Shown here: positions 55,311-64,000 of the stretch, one piece after another
Numbering within the stretch: the first letter of the stretch is position 1
Layout of the letters: each line of letters begins with the position of its first letter
IMG/VR virus record: IMGVR_UViG_3300028394_000044
Span: 98,300 to 162,299 of that record
Source: a virus
Direction: 5' to 3' (one strand)
DNA length: 64,000 nt
Translations under genes and position numbers: made by a program
The notes under the pieces: model-generated
Databases searched by the model: none
The model's input: only the letters and a program-made list of their open reading frames with translations
Told to the model about the DNA's origin: nothing

Positions 55311-56249
55311 ATGACACAAAACGTTTTTAGTAGATTACAATACAGTTTTGACACCACAAAATTTGGTGATGCGGTAAACTTAAATCCTAAGGTTCTCAAA
55401 TTTCTAGAACAAGCTGCTATGCCTGTTCCAGAATGGCAGGCTAAAGATTTAAATGATAATGTTATTGCACCTAGCCGATATTATAAAAATCCTGCGGCTA
55501 ATATAGTGACTTCTCTCATCTCTAACGCTTCTAGTATTTCAGGAAGCACTAGCTCACCAAATGTATTTACCTATGCTTCCACTGAAGCTGCACAATTGAG
55601 TGCTGCGGTTGGAGGGTTTATTATTGAATTGGGCCATTTTAGAAGACACACAGATAATATGTCAGGTCTTGGAATTATGGGCACAGATGCTAATATTCCA
55701 AGTTTAGATATTGCAACTGCGGTAGGCAATAAAGTGTTGGAAGTGGTGTACAAAACAGATTATGCTGTACCACCAACACAAGTAGCTACATCAGGTACAA
55801 TTTTTGACCCAGCTAACAACGTAATAACGACAGCAAATACTCCGAAACCAAATGCAACAGCCATGTTAGGATCTTTTACCAGTTTATATGTTGTTCCAGA
55901 TTTAACTTATTACGATTCAATCATTACACCAAGCGCATATGCAATAGCAAATTCTTTAACATATGTTTCTGGTGGCGAAGGTTTTCCTGATTATTATGTT
56001 TCAAACGTTGCATTGAGTTTTGTAACTTCTGCATTGAGTGCAGTAACTGCGGCAAATACTTTGATTGCAACCCGAAGAACTCACGATTGGAATTTTTTCA
56101 AAAAATCTAAAAAGCTAATTGAAGATAATAACTATCTTGGAAGATTTAATGCTATGGGTAATACACAAAAATCTCTAGTTAACACACTAATTGGTACCGA
56201 CCTATTGAAGAATAATTTAGCTAATGTGGCAAACTCTACTTCTGGGTAA
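55311..56249 (+). CDS. Virion structural protein, unknown
   Basis: 312 residues between the spike and gp25, a slot occupied by structural proteins in T4-like cyanophages. Ala/Ser/Thr-rich; no domain recognised. AATAAATATG upstream resembles a late box. Confidence 0.55.
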   Translation: MTQNVFSRLQYSFDTTKFGDAVNLNPKVLKFLEQAAMPVPEWQAKDLNDNVIAPSRYYKNPAANIVTSLISNASSISGSTSSPNVFTYASTEAAQLSAAVGGFIIELGHFRRHTDNMSGLGIMGTDANIPSLDIATAVGNKVLEVVYKTDYAVPPTQVATSGTIFDPANNVITTANTPKPNATAMLGSFTSLYVVPDLTYYDSIITPSAYAIANSLTYVSGGEGFPDYYVSNVALSFVTSALSAVTAANTLIATRRTHDWNFFKKSKKLIEDNNYLGRFNAMGNTQKSLVNTLIGTDLLKNNLANVANSTSG

Positions 56250-56260
56250 ATAAATAAACA

Positions 56261-56665
56261 ATGGCAACAGTAATAGCAAATCTACAAAGAAGATATACGG
56301 ACCTCGACTTGAATTTTATGCCACATCCAGTAAAAAAAGATGTGAATAAAGTTGTTGATGAGATGGCAGTAATCAATTCAGTCAAAAACCTGATTTTGAC
56401 GAACCACTATGAGCGACTGTTCCATCCTGAAATTGGCTCAAATGTACAAAAGTTATTGTTCGATAACATGGATAGCATAACTTCCGCAACTTTGGAACGT
56501 GAAATAACTGATGTTATTCGAAATTTTGAACCTAGAATTTCTGTAGACTACATTAATATTTCACCAGATTTTGATGATAATACATATCAAATTTCCATGC
56601 AGTTCAGAATATTGAATAAAACTGAACCAGTATCAATTAAATTTTTCTTAAATCGAGCAAGATAA
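56261..56665 (+). CDS. 25: Baseplate wedge protein gp25
   Basis: 134 residues; conserved NHYERLFHPEIGSNVQKLLFD and NFEPRI (EPR motif) of the gp25/TssE family, which nucleates sheath assembly. Confidence 0.93.
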   Translation: MATVIANLQRRYTDLDLNFMPHPVKKDVNKVVDEMAVINSVKNLILTNHYERLFHPEIGSNVQKLLFDNMDSITSATLEREITDVIRNFEPRISVDYINISPDFDDNTYQISMQFRILNKTEPVSIKFFLNRAR

Positions 56666-56666
56666 T

Positions 56667-58712
56667 ATGGCTAACCGTTTAAATGTAACCGAATTGGATT
56701 TTGATGCAATCAAAACCAACCTAAAGGACTTTTTGAGACAACAAACGGAGTTTCAAGATTATGATTTTGAAGGTTCTGGCATGAATATCCTGATGGATGT
56801 TCTCGCATACAACACTCATTACAATGCATATTACTTGAACATGGTTGCGAATGAATCGTTTTTAGAATCCGCATCTCTACGAAACTCAGTAGTTTCTCAT
56901 GCAAAATCTTTAGGATATACTCCCAGATCAGTTACTGCTCCACAAGCAGTGGTGAATTTAACTGTTCTTACAGGAAATTCTAATTCCGAAACATTGACAC
57001 TTCCAAAAGGATTTATTTTTGTTTGTGAGCAAATTAATAATCGTGCATACACCTTTGTGAATTTAGAATCTTACACCGTAAGTAAAGTTGGAACAAATTT
57101 TACATTTAATGGTGTAAAGATTTATGAGGGTAAATCATTAACATACACATACACACATAGTACAGCATCTAATCCTAAACAAATCTTTACTATTCCAGAT
57201 GCATTCATTGATACCACAACTTTAGTAGTTACTGTAAAAAGTTCTTCTGGTTCCACAGATACCGCAGTTTATTCCAAAAGTGGAACAGACCTTACAATAA
57301 ATTCTTTATCTGAAATTTATTTCCTACAAGAAGGTATTGCCGGAAATTATCAAATTTATTTTGGTGATGGAGTTTTAGGTAAAAAATTACCTGATGGTGC
57401 TATTGTAACTGTTTCTTATTTGGTCACAGGTTATACCCAAGCTAATGGAGCGAGCCAATTTAGAATCAATTCTGCTATTGGAGGATATACTAATATTACA
57501 GTATCCACAGTTTCATCCGCATCTAGAGGCGCTGATAGAGAATCTATTGATGAGATTAAGTTTGGTGCACCATTGAATTTGCTTTCTCAAAATCGTGCAG
57601 TTACAAAAAATGATTATATTCGTCTTATTCAACAAAAGTATCCTTCATTTCAAGCTGTAAACGTTTGGGGCGGAGAAGAAAATGATCCACCAGTTTATGG
57701 CAAAGTATATATCTCTGCAAAACCAAGATTAGGATTTGAAGTTAGTGATACAGAAAAAGAATATGTAAAGACCAATATTTTAAAACCTATTAGTATGTTG
57801 ACTGTATCTCCTGAAATTGTAGATGTTGACTATAATTATTTAAAAATTTCATCTAGTGTTTTTTATGATAAAGCTAAAACAACTTTGGCTGATGCAGAAT
57901 TGAAAGCAAATATACGAACAGTAATTGCAAACTATTGTGACACCAATCTAAATCAATTTAATAGTTACTTTAAATATTCTGGACTTGAAACTGCAATCGA
58001 TTCGTACAGTAGAGGTATTATCTCAAATGAAATTTCTTTATTTGTTGGTAAAAAATTTAGGCCATCGCTAAATGTTTCTGACAACTATACATTAGATTTT
58101 GGATTTGAACTTGTTCGCGGAACAACTAATGATAATTTCTATTCATCACCCACATTTAGAGTTCCGGGTGCAGGAACAAAAGAATGTAATTTTGAAGAAA
58201 TACCATCTTCATTCACTGGTGTAGAAAGTATCACTGTGTTAACTGGTGGATATGGTTATAAGAGTACTCCGACTGTATTAATAAATGGAGATGGAACTGG
58301 TGCTACAGCAAATGCGGTGATTGTTAATGGAAAATTATCCGAAATTATTGTAACGAATCCCGGATTCGGTTATACTTCAGCATCTATATCGATTGTCAAA
58401 GTATCAACAGATACTGGCGTTGGTGCTACGGCTGAAGCAGTTCTTCAGGGTCGTTATGGCAAATTGAGAATTGCATATTATGATGATAACAGTACAAAAG
58501 TCATTATCAATTCCGATATTGGAGTTATTGATTATAAGTTAGGAAAAATTACACTGACAAAATTCCAACCAACCTTTATCAATAATGATTTTGGTGATAT
58601 CACTTTACACATGAAACCCACAATAAATATTATCCAATCAAAATTGAATAAAATGTTGGTCCTTGATGCTAATGATCCTACTAGTATTATTGTTAAAACT
58701 ACACAAATATAA
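56667..58712 (+). CDS. 6: Baseplate wedge protein gp6
   Basis: 681 residues. LDFDAIKTNLKDFLRQQTEFQDYDFEGSGMNILMDVLAYNTHYNAYYLNMVANESFL and SVVSHAKSLGYTPRS are hallmark gp6 (J-like) sequences; RGADRESIDEIKFGAP follows. Adjacent to gp25 as in T4. Confidence 0.95.
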   Translation: MANRLNVTELDFDAIKTNLKDFLRQQTEFQDYDFEGSGMNILMDVLAYNTHYNAYYLNMVANESFLESASLRNSVVSHAKSLGYTPRSVTAPQAVVNLTVLTGNSNSETLTLPKGFIFVCEQINNRAYTFVNLESYTVSKVGTNFTFNGVKIYEGKSLTYTYTHSTASNPKQIFTIPDAFIDTTTLVVTVKSSSGSTDTAVYSKSGTDLTINSLSEIYFLQEGIAGNYQIYFGDGVLGKKLPDGAIVTVSYLVTGYTQANGASQFRINSAIGGYTNITVSTVSSASRGADRESIDEIKFGAPLNLLSQNRAVTKNDYIRLIQQKYPSFQAVNVWGGEENDPPVYGKVYISAKPRLGFEVSDTEKEYVKTNILKPISMLTVSPEIVDVDYNYLKISSSVFYDKAKTTLADAELKANIRTVIANYCDTNLNQFNSYFKYSGLETAIDSYSRGIISNEISLFVGKKFRPSLNVSDNYTLDFGFELVRGTTNDNFYSSPTFRVPGAGTKECNFEEIPSSFTGVESITVLTGGYGYKSTPTVLINGDGTGATANAVIVNGKLSEIIVTNPGFGYTSASISIVKVSTDTGVGATAEAVLQGRYGKLRIAYYDDNSTKVIINSDIGVIDYKLGKITLTKFQPTFINNDFGDITLHMKPTINIIQSKLNKMLVLDANDPTSIIVKTTQI

Positions 58713-61504
58713 TGGAAAAAGTTTTAAATTCCAGTCTAATACGAAATCAAGTTCCTGATTTTGTACGTAGCGAATATCCAAAATTTGTAACATTCTTAGA
58801 GAAATATTATGAATGGTTGGAAACCACAGATATGGTTTCTGACGGGTTGTATCAAATTAAAAATTCTTATGATATTGACAATGCGGACGAATATTACTTA
58901 GAACAACTCAAACGACAATTACTGCCATATTTTCCAAATGAAATCGTAGCAGACAAAAGATTATTTCTAAAATTAGTTGCTGAGTTTTATCGCACCAATG
59001 GCACCCAACAGTCAATTAAATTTTTATTCAAAGCACTTTTTAATGAAAATATTGACATTTATTATCCCAAAGATGATATCTTAAAAACTTCCGATGGCAA
59101 ATGGGTTCTGCCTCTTGCACTAAGAATTGATACGGCAGACTCAAATATTATGAATATTGAGAAAACTCTATTAACGGGTCAAACTTCAAAAGCTACAGCG
59201 GTGGTTGAAAAAGTTTTACGTTCAGTTGACCGTCAATTGGGTATCACGTACACAGAAGTTTATATTTCAAATATTACCAGATTGTTTACTACGGGCGAAA
59301 CGGTCACTGCAACTTATAATAATGGAACAAATAATGTAACAGTTTCTGGTCGTTTAGTTGGCGCTTTATCAGAAATTAAAATTGATTCTTCTAATAGAGG
59401 TTTATATTACAATGGTTATGATACAACAACTGGTTATTCTGGCGATCCATTAACTATAGTTGGAGGTTTAAATCCTCTTGCTAACAATCCAATCGGCGCT
59501 ATAGCATATGTTGGACAAACAACAACTGGTGGCATTACAGACATTGCGGTCGATAATGGTGGGTTTGGTTTTAGAAAACAAGACGTTTCACCAAATAGTG
59601 TAATTTTAGATTTTACTGGTGGTTTTGAAGGTGCAGCCTTTGGAACAGAAGCTAAAGCTGAATTGTTATTGCTTGATGAAAATACACCCAGAACAATTAA
59701 TGTGTCTAATCTATCAATTGCAACATTAAATACTCTATATGCAAATATCGCAGTTGTAGAAAATAATGTAATTCGTACAATTTCAACAAGCACTTCATTT
59801 AATGTTTATCCAATGGCATTTGTAACTCTAACCGGTTCTGGTGGTGGTTATAGAAATAAACCCATATTAAATGCTTATAGCTTATACAATGAGAATAAGG
59901 ATGATACTCTAGTTTCTTCATCCGTAAACATTGTTAAAAACACCAGGATAATAACAGATAATACAATAAATTTTGGCTACTTTTTCCAAAACGGAGATTA
60001 TGTCAGATTGTTTCTAAACAACCGATATGAACAAATTTTGGTAATTGAAGATGTGTCAACGAACACTCTTAGATTTGCTGATTTATTTCCCAATGACATT
60101 TCCGGTGTTTCTATCTATAAATTAAATCGTAATGATTTATATAATATTGGATCTATTGGCAGAATAAATGTTATCAATGGTGGTAATGGATATGCATTGA
60201 ATGATATTATCATATTCCAAGGTGGTTCTGGTTATGGAGCTAACGCGGTTGTGTCTCAGTTATATACAGGAAATAATGGAATTAAAAAAGTCACAGTAAA
60301 TAATCATTCGTCTGGTGCATATATTATTGGTGGTGAAGGATATATGAGAGATTCTTTGCCTACACTAAGTGTACAATCGGTTTCTGGTGCAAATGCTTCT
60401 TTGATAGTGAGTGAAGTTACTGGTGACGGCGAGCAGTTCAGTTTAGACACCTCAAGAATTGGTGCAATTTCTAGTATAAGAGTTTTTAGTTATGGTTATG
60501 ATTATGTTTCGTCTCCTACTATTTCTTTACGTAATGCTGATATTATATTGAGTAATGTTACTACGGGACAACTTTTTGTTTCAAACACTGTAATATATCA
60601 AGGATCATCAAACGTATCAACAACATTTAAAGCAACAGTTGATGCATTTAATCCTGCAACTGGTTTGTTAAGAGTATTTAATTATAGAGGGACAGTTACT
60701 ATTGGACAATCATTAAAATCAGATGATAATTCTATATCTTCAATTGTAAATTCAGTAACATATTATGGTGATGGTCGTGCTAAAGCTACCGCGAAATTTG
60801 AGAATGGATTGATTCGTTATCCTGGAATTTATTTAAATACTGACGGACAAATTAGTGCAGACAAAAAACTTCAAGACGGTGAAAAATATCACAACTTCTC
60901 TTACATTATTAAAACAAAAACTGACTATGTTAAGTTCAAGAAGCCATTGAATGATATTTCGCACCCTATAGGTACAAAGAGTTTTATTACCAGAATTGAT
61001 GACAATCGAGAAAATATAAATTTCATCAACAGTCTGATTGATACAAGCAGTCTATTCCCATTGAATTACACATACAGTATAGCAAATGGTGCTAATACAA
61101 TTTATACCTCCAATGTTTCTGCTAATCTTGCAGCCTCAGTTAATGTTGCAGATTTCGTTATTGTTTATGGTGTTAATAAACGCCTTGCAAATACTGTAAA
61201 TGTAGTTTCTGGGTCAAATGTCTTGTTTGGTTCTTCAAATAGCGTCAACTTTATTAATGACCTGTTGGAAGGTGATACGATCTATCTTTCAACAGGAAAT
61301 ACAGTTTCAATTAAAGAAGTCAGTAATTCTTACTATGCAGTCTTAAACACGACAATAAATGTAACTTCAACTTCAGCAACCATAAATGTTGTATATGACT
61401 TGATTAAAAAAGTTGTTTCAGTAAATGCTAATACAATTATTGTAGATACTAATTTTAAACAAAATGGTAGTTCTTTATTGGCAACCGTTCAAAAAAGTAG
61501 ATAA
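58712..61504 (+). CDS. 7: Baseplate wedge protein (gp7-like)
   Basis: 930 residues (T4 gp7 is about 1032). RNQVPDFVRSEYPKFVTFLEKYYEWLET then repeated Gly/Asn-rich beta segments (INVINGGNGYALNDIIIFQGG) typical of T4-like wedge proteins. Position between gp6 and gp8 supports the call. Confidence 0.8.
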   Translation: MEKVLNSSLIRNQVPDFVRSEYPKFVTFLEKYYEWLETTDMVSDGLYQIKNSYDIDNADEYYLEQLKRQLLPYFPNEIVADKRLFLKLVAEFYRTNGTQQSIKFLFKALFNENIDIYYPKDDILKTSDGKWVLPLALRIDTADSNIMNIEKTLLTGQTSKATAVVEKVLRSVDRQLGITYTEVYISNITRLFTTGETVTATYNNGTNNVTVSGRLVGALSEIKIDSSNRGLYYNGYDTTTGYSGDPLTIVGGLNPLANNPIGAIAYVGQTTTGGITDIAVDNGGFGFRKQDVSPNSVILDFTGGFEGAAFGTEAKAELLLLDENTPRTINVSNLSIATLNTLYANIAVVENNVIRTISTSTSFNVYPMAFVTLTGSGGGYRNKPILNAYSLYNENKDDTLVSSSVNIVKNTRIITDNTINFGYFFQNGDYVRLFLNNRYEQILVIEDVSTNTLRFADLFPNDISGVSIYKLNRNDLYNIGSIGRINVINGGNGYALNDIIIFQGGSGYGANAVVSQLYTGNNGIKKVTVNNHSSGAYIIGGEGYMRDSLPTLSVQSVSGANASLIVSEVTGDGEQFSLDTSRIGAISSIRVFSYGYDYVSSPTISLRNADIILSNVTTGQLFVSNTVIYQGSSNVSTTFKATVDAFNPATGLLRVFNYRGTVTIGQSLKSDDNSISSIVNSVTYYGDGRAKATAKFENGLIRYPGIYLNTDGQISADKKLQDGEKYHNFSYIIKTKTDYVKFKKPLNDISHPIGTKSFITRIDDNRENINFINSLIDTSSLFPLNYTYSIANGANTIYTSNVSANLAASVNVADFVIVYGVNKRLANTVNVVSGSNVLFGSSNSVNFINDLLEGDTIYLSTGNTVSIKEVSNSYYAVLNTTINVTSTSATINVVYDLIKKVVSVNANTIIVDTNFKQNGSSLLATVQKSR

Positions 61505-61512
61505 ATAGAATT

Positions 61513-62841
61513 ATGTCAGCATTACTTACAAAAAATTTCAAAATCTTGATGGCTAAACAGGTATACGATTTGCTTGATTTAACATCAAATTCTTACTTGC
61601 CAGATGCGAAAAAAACATATATCTATGCTACTATCGGCAAACCTCTTCCATGGAACTCCGGTGCTGAAATTCCTCCTACTCCAAAAGAAGATGATGGAGC
61701 TATAAATGAATATTATAGAAGAGGAATTTACGCCAAACAGTTATCTTTGGAGAATGCATCACTTGTTGTTCCAAGAATAAATTGGGTAGCAAATACTGTA
61801 TACTCCACATATCTTTCTACAGGAAACTTTTATGTTCTAAACAAGAGTGACCAAGTTTTTAAATGTTTATCTAACGTTTCTTCAAATGTTGCATCCACTG
61901 TAGAACCAACATTGACATTATCCACAACTTCACTAGAAGAGCCATACATTCTAACTTCCGATAATTATAAGTGGAAGTATATGAACACACTAACTTCACT
62001 ACAAAAACAAAAATTTCTGAGTGATGAATGGATGCCGGTAACTTACAATAAATTTGTTCGTGCTGCTGCGGTTGGTGGTTCGATTGATATTGTTAAAATT
62101 ACCAACGCGGGTAATAACTATACTAATGGAACAGTACAAAGTATTATTTCAGTTACTGGTGACGGTACCGGAGCTATTTTAAAAGCTAACGTTTCTAGTG
62201 GGCATATACAAGACATAATTATTCAAAATAGAGGTTTCGATTATACATATGCTAATGTTGCATTTACTGATGTAACTGGTGGTGTTGGCACAGGTGCAAC
62301 CGCTACAATTTCAATTGCTCCACATGATGGACATGGTTATGATCCAGTCTATGAATTGGGAGCATCAACAATCATTTTTAACGTAGAATTTACTGGTGAT
62401 GAATCTGGTAAATTGCCTACAGAAAATGATTTTAGAGAAATCACACTGTTACAAAATCCTTTCAATCGAGGAACTACTACACTAGCCACAGATACATTTT
62501 ACACAATGTATACACGTATCAAAACTTCTCCTGGTGTAGGTGACTATAATAATGATGAGACCGTTTTTCAAGGCACAACATTTGCAGATGCAACTTTTAC
62601 TGCTGAAGTTATTTCTTTTGATGAAGTACAAAATTATCTGTATCTAAATAACATACGTGGTACCTTACAGAATAATCAAGCGATTAAAGGACTCAACTCA
62701 GGATCAATAAGAGTTGTAAACTCAATCGTTCAACCAACACTGGATCTTTTCTCTGGAAAAATTTTATATGTAGCAGATAAGCTACCAATTGCAAGAGATC
62801 CCTCACAAACGGAAAGAATCCGTTTCATAATGAGTTTCTAA
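61513..62841 (+). CDS. 8: Baseplate wedge protein gp8
   Basis: 442 residues. KTYIYATIGKPLPWNSGAEIPPTPKEDD, then VVPRINWVANTVYSTY, the gp8 pattern; longer than T4 gp8 (334) owing to Gly-rich beta repeats (ITNAGNNYTNGTVQSI). Confidence 0.85.
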   Translation: MSALLTKNFKILMAKQVYDLLDLTSNSYLPDAKKTYIYATIGKPLPWNSGAEIPPTPKEDDGAINEYYRRGIYAKQLSLENASLVVPRINWVANTVYSTYLSTGNFYVLNKSDQVFKCLSNVSSNVASTVEPTLTLSTTSLEEPYILTSDNYKWKYMNTLTSLQKQKFLSDEWMPVTYNKFVRAAAVGGSIDIVKITNAGNNYTNGTVQSIISVTGDGTGAILKANVSSGHIQDIIIQNRGFDYTYANVAFTDVTGGVGTGATATISIAPHDGHGYDPVYELGASTIIFNVEFTGDESGKLPTENDFREITLLQNPFNRGTTTLATDTFYTMYTRIKTSPGVGDYNNDETVFQGTTFADATFTAEVISFDEVQNYLYLNNIRGTLQNNQAIKGLNSGSIRVVNSIVQPTLDLFSGKILYVADKLPIARDPSQTERIRFIMSF

Positions 62842-62852
62842 AAGAGGAATAA

Positions 62853-64000
62853 ATGACAACGCTTTTTAATTACGATCCATATTACGATGACTTTGATGAA
62901 GACAAAAACTTTTTGCGAGTTTTGTTTCGTCCAGGCTATTCGGTCCAAGCTAGAGAACTAACGCAATTACAGACAATTTTCGCTAATCAAGTTCAGAAAT
63001 TTGGTAACAATATTTTTAAGAATGGTAGTCCTGTTCTTGGAGGTAGAGTTTCTTTAGATGACAAAGCAAATTATGTCATTTTAGAGCCACAATATGGAAA
63101 TCAAGATATTTCCGTTACTGACTTCCTCAATCAAATTGTTATTACGTATGATCCTAATAATATTACAGGAAAAGAAGTTGTCGCTAAAGTTATTGCCGTA
63201 GATACAACATCGGGTAATCCAGTACTTGTTTTGAAATATCAAAGTGGTGATAGATTTGCTGAAGGCGAAACATTACAAATTACAGGTAAAAATACATTTG
63301 CGACTGCGGTAGCAACTAATGCAACCGGCGGTTCTTATGTTGCTTACATTCAAGAAGGTGTTTATTATTTCAAAGGACAATTTGTTAAAGTTGTTCCTCA
63401 GTATGGTATCGTTGAACTATTTTATCGTTTAGGTAGTAGCGCCACAATCAATAAACTTCCATCATATAAAATTGGTTTGGAATTTACTGAAAATATTATT
63501 GATGAAATTGACGATACTTCACTATTGGATCCAGCACAAGGCGCATTTAACTATCAAGCTCCAGGCGCAAACCGTTACCAAATTGTACCATCATTAGCAA
63601 CAAGAACACTTGATTCCGCTGATGTTTCTTCGTTCTTTGAAATTGTACGTTTGGTTAATGGTATTCGCACAAAGGAAATTAATTATCCTATTTACAGCGA
63701 AATTGAGACTATGTTGGCTCGCCGTACATATGATGAATCTGGTAACTATACAGTTAATCCATTTATCATAACGTTGGAAGAAGGTGATAGTGCTAATGGA
63801 TTGTTTAATGTTGTTCTTGATCCTGGTAAAGCATACATTAATGGTTATGAATTTGAAACTATTGCTCCAACTACAATTGAATTGAATAGAGGTAGAGAAT
63901 ATTCGGCAGTTTCCGATTATGATCTTCCAACAAACTATGATAGTTCATTGATTTTGGATAGCGTAAGAGGAACTTTGAATATTACAACTTTTCCTAGTTT
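62853..64000 (+). CDS. Structural protein, DUF4815-like, 3' truncated by window
   Basis: An open frame from 62853 (MTTLFNYDPYYDDFDED...) runs to the end of the window. FLRVLFRPGYSVQARELTQLQTIF and FKGQFVKVVPQYG match the DUF4815 family that follows gp8 in T4-like cyanophages. AGAGGAAT site upstream. C-terminus missing. Confidence 0.8.
   Translation, partial: MTTLFNYDPYYDDFDEDKNFLRVLFRPGYSVQARELTQLQTIFANQVQKFGNNIFKNGSPVLGGRVSLDDKANYVILEPQYGNQDISVTDFLNQIVITYDPNNITGKEVVAKVIAVDTTSGNPVLVLKYQSGDRFAEGETLQITGKNTFATAVATNATGGSYVAYIQEGVYYFKGQFVKVVPQYGIVELFYRLGSSATINKLPSYKIGLEFTENIIDEIDDTSLLDPAQGAFNYQAPGANRYQIVPSLATRTLDSADVSSFFEIVRLVNGIRTKEINYPIYSEIETMLARRTYDESGNYTVNPFIITLEEGDSANGLFNVVLDPGKAYINGYEFETIAPTTIELNRGREYSAVSDYDLPTNYDSSLILDSVRGTLNITTFPS

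Noticed and set aside
1-64000. CRISPR array, insertion sequence, integrase or attachment site
   Set aside because: No regularly spaced direct repeats with unique spacers, no transposase and no integrase seen.

Overview
The window is 64 kb of an AT-rich, tightly packed genome of a large T4-like myovirus. Evidence for this is a T4-type replication and late-transcription set (NrdB, RNase H/5'-3' exonuclease, gp59 helicase loader, gp32, DsbA, gp33), T4 late-promoter boxes (TATAAATA) and a long baseplate block (gp51, gp26, gp54-like, gp4, gp48, gp53, gp27-like, gp5, gp25, gp6, gp7-like, gp8). The host is not stated. A boxA-like tRNA leader, DnaA boxes and a two-piece tmRNA whose tag starts AND.RF fit a Gram-negative, probably betaproteobacterial, freshwater or marine host; this is inference.

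Layout. 1-2.3 kb: nucleotide metabolism (end of a probable nrdA, amidotransferase-like protein, secreted nuclease-like protein, nrdB). 2.3-17.2 kb: early region of about 60 mostly tiny genes driven by many near-consensus sigma70 promoters, including a DexA-like exonuclease, two GIY-YIG proteins (one in a minus-strand island), a DRB0094-type RNA ligase and a kinase-fold protein. 17.3-23.2 kb: 29 tRNA genes covering all 20 amino acids, interrupted by five protein genes and several structured, gene-free spacers. 23.2-26.65 kb, minus strand: a four-gene operon behind a T4 late promoter, encoding an amino-acid-binding periplasmic protein, a glutamate/aspartate-type symporter, a membrane-anchored protein and an aspartate racemase. 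26.7-38.5 kb: replication, host takeover and metabolism (RNase H, glycosyltransferase, ClpP-like protease, PhoH, PD-(D/E)XK nuclease), ending with an adjacent pair that looks like PlcP and Agt, the bacterial phospholipid-to-glycolipid remodelling enzymes. 39.25-39.6 kb: a circularly permuted two-piece tmRNA. 39.6-45 kb: surface, lysis and T4-core genes. 45-64 kb: virion baseplate genes, first on the minus and then on the plus strand; the last gene runs off the end.

Together this looks like a virus that brings much of its own translation machinery (29 tRNAs, tmRNA, RNA ligase) and reworks host physiology (acidic amino-acid uptake and racemisation, membrane lipid remodelling, PhoH). Several early genes seem to start translation at or next to the predicted transcription start, with an exact 6-nt gap between the -10 box and ATG, which suggests leaderless mRNAs.
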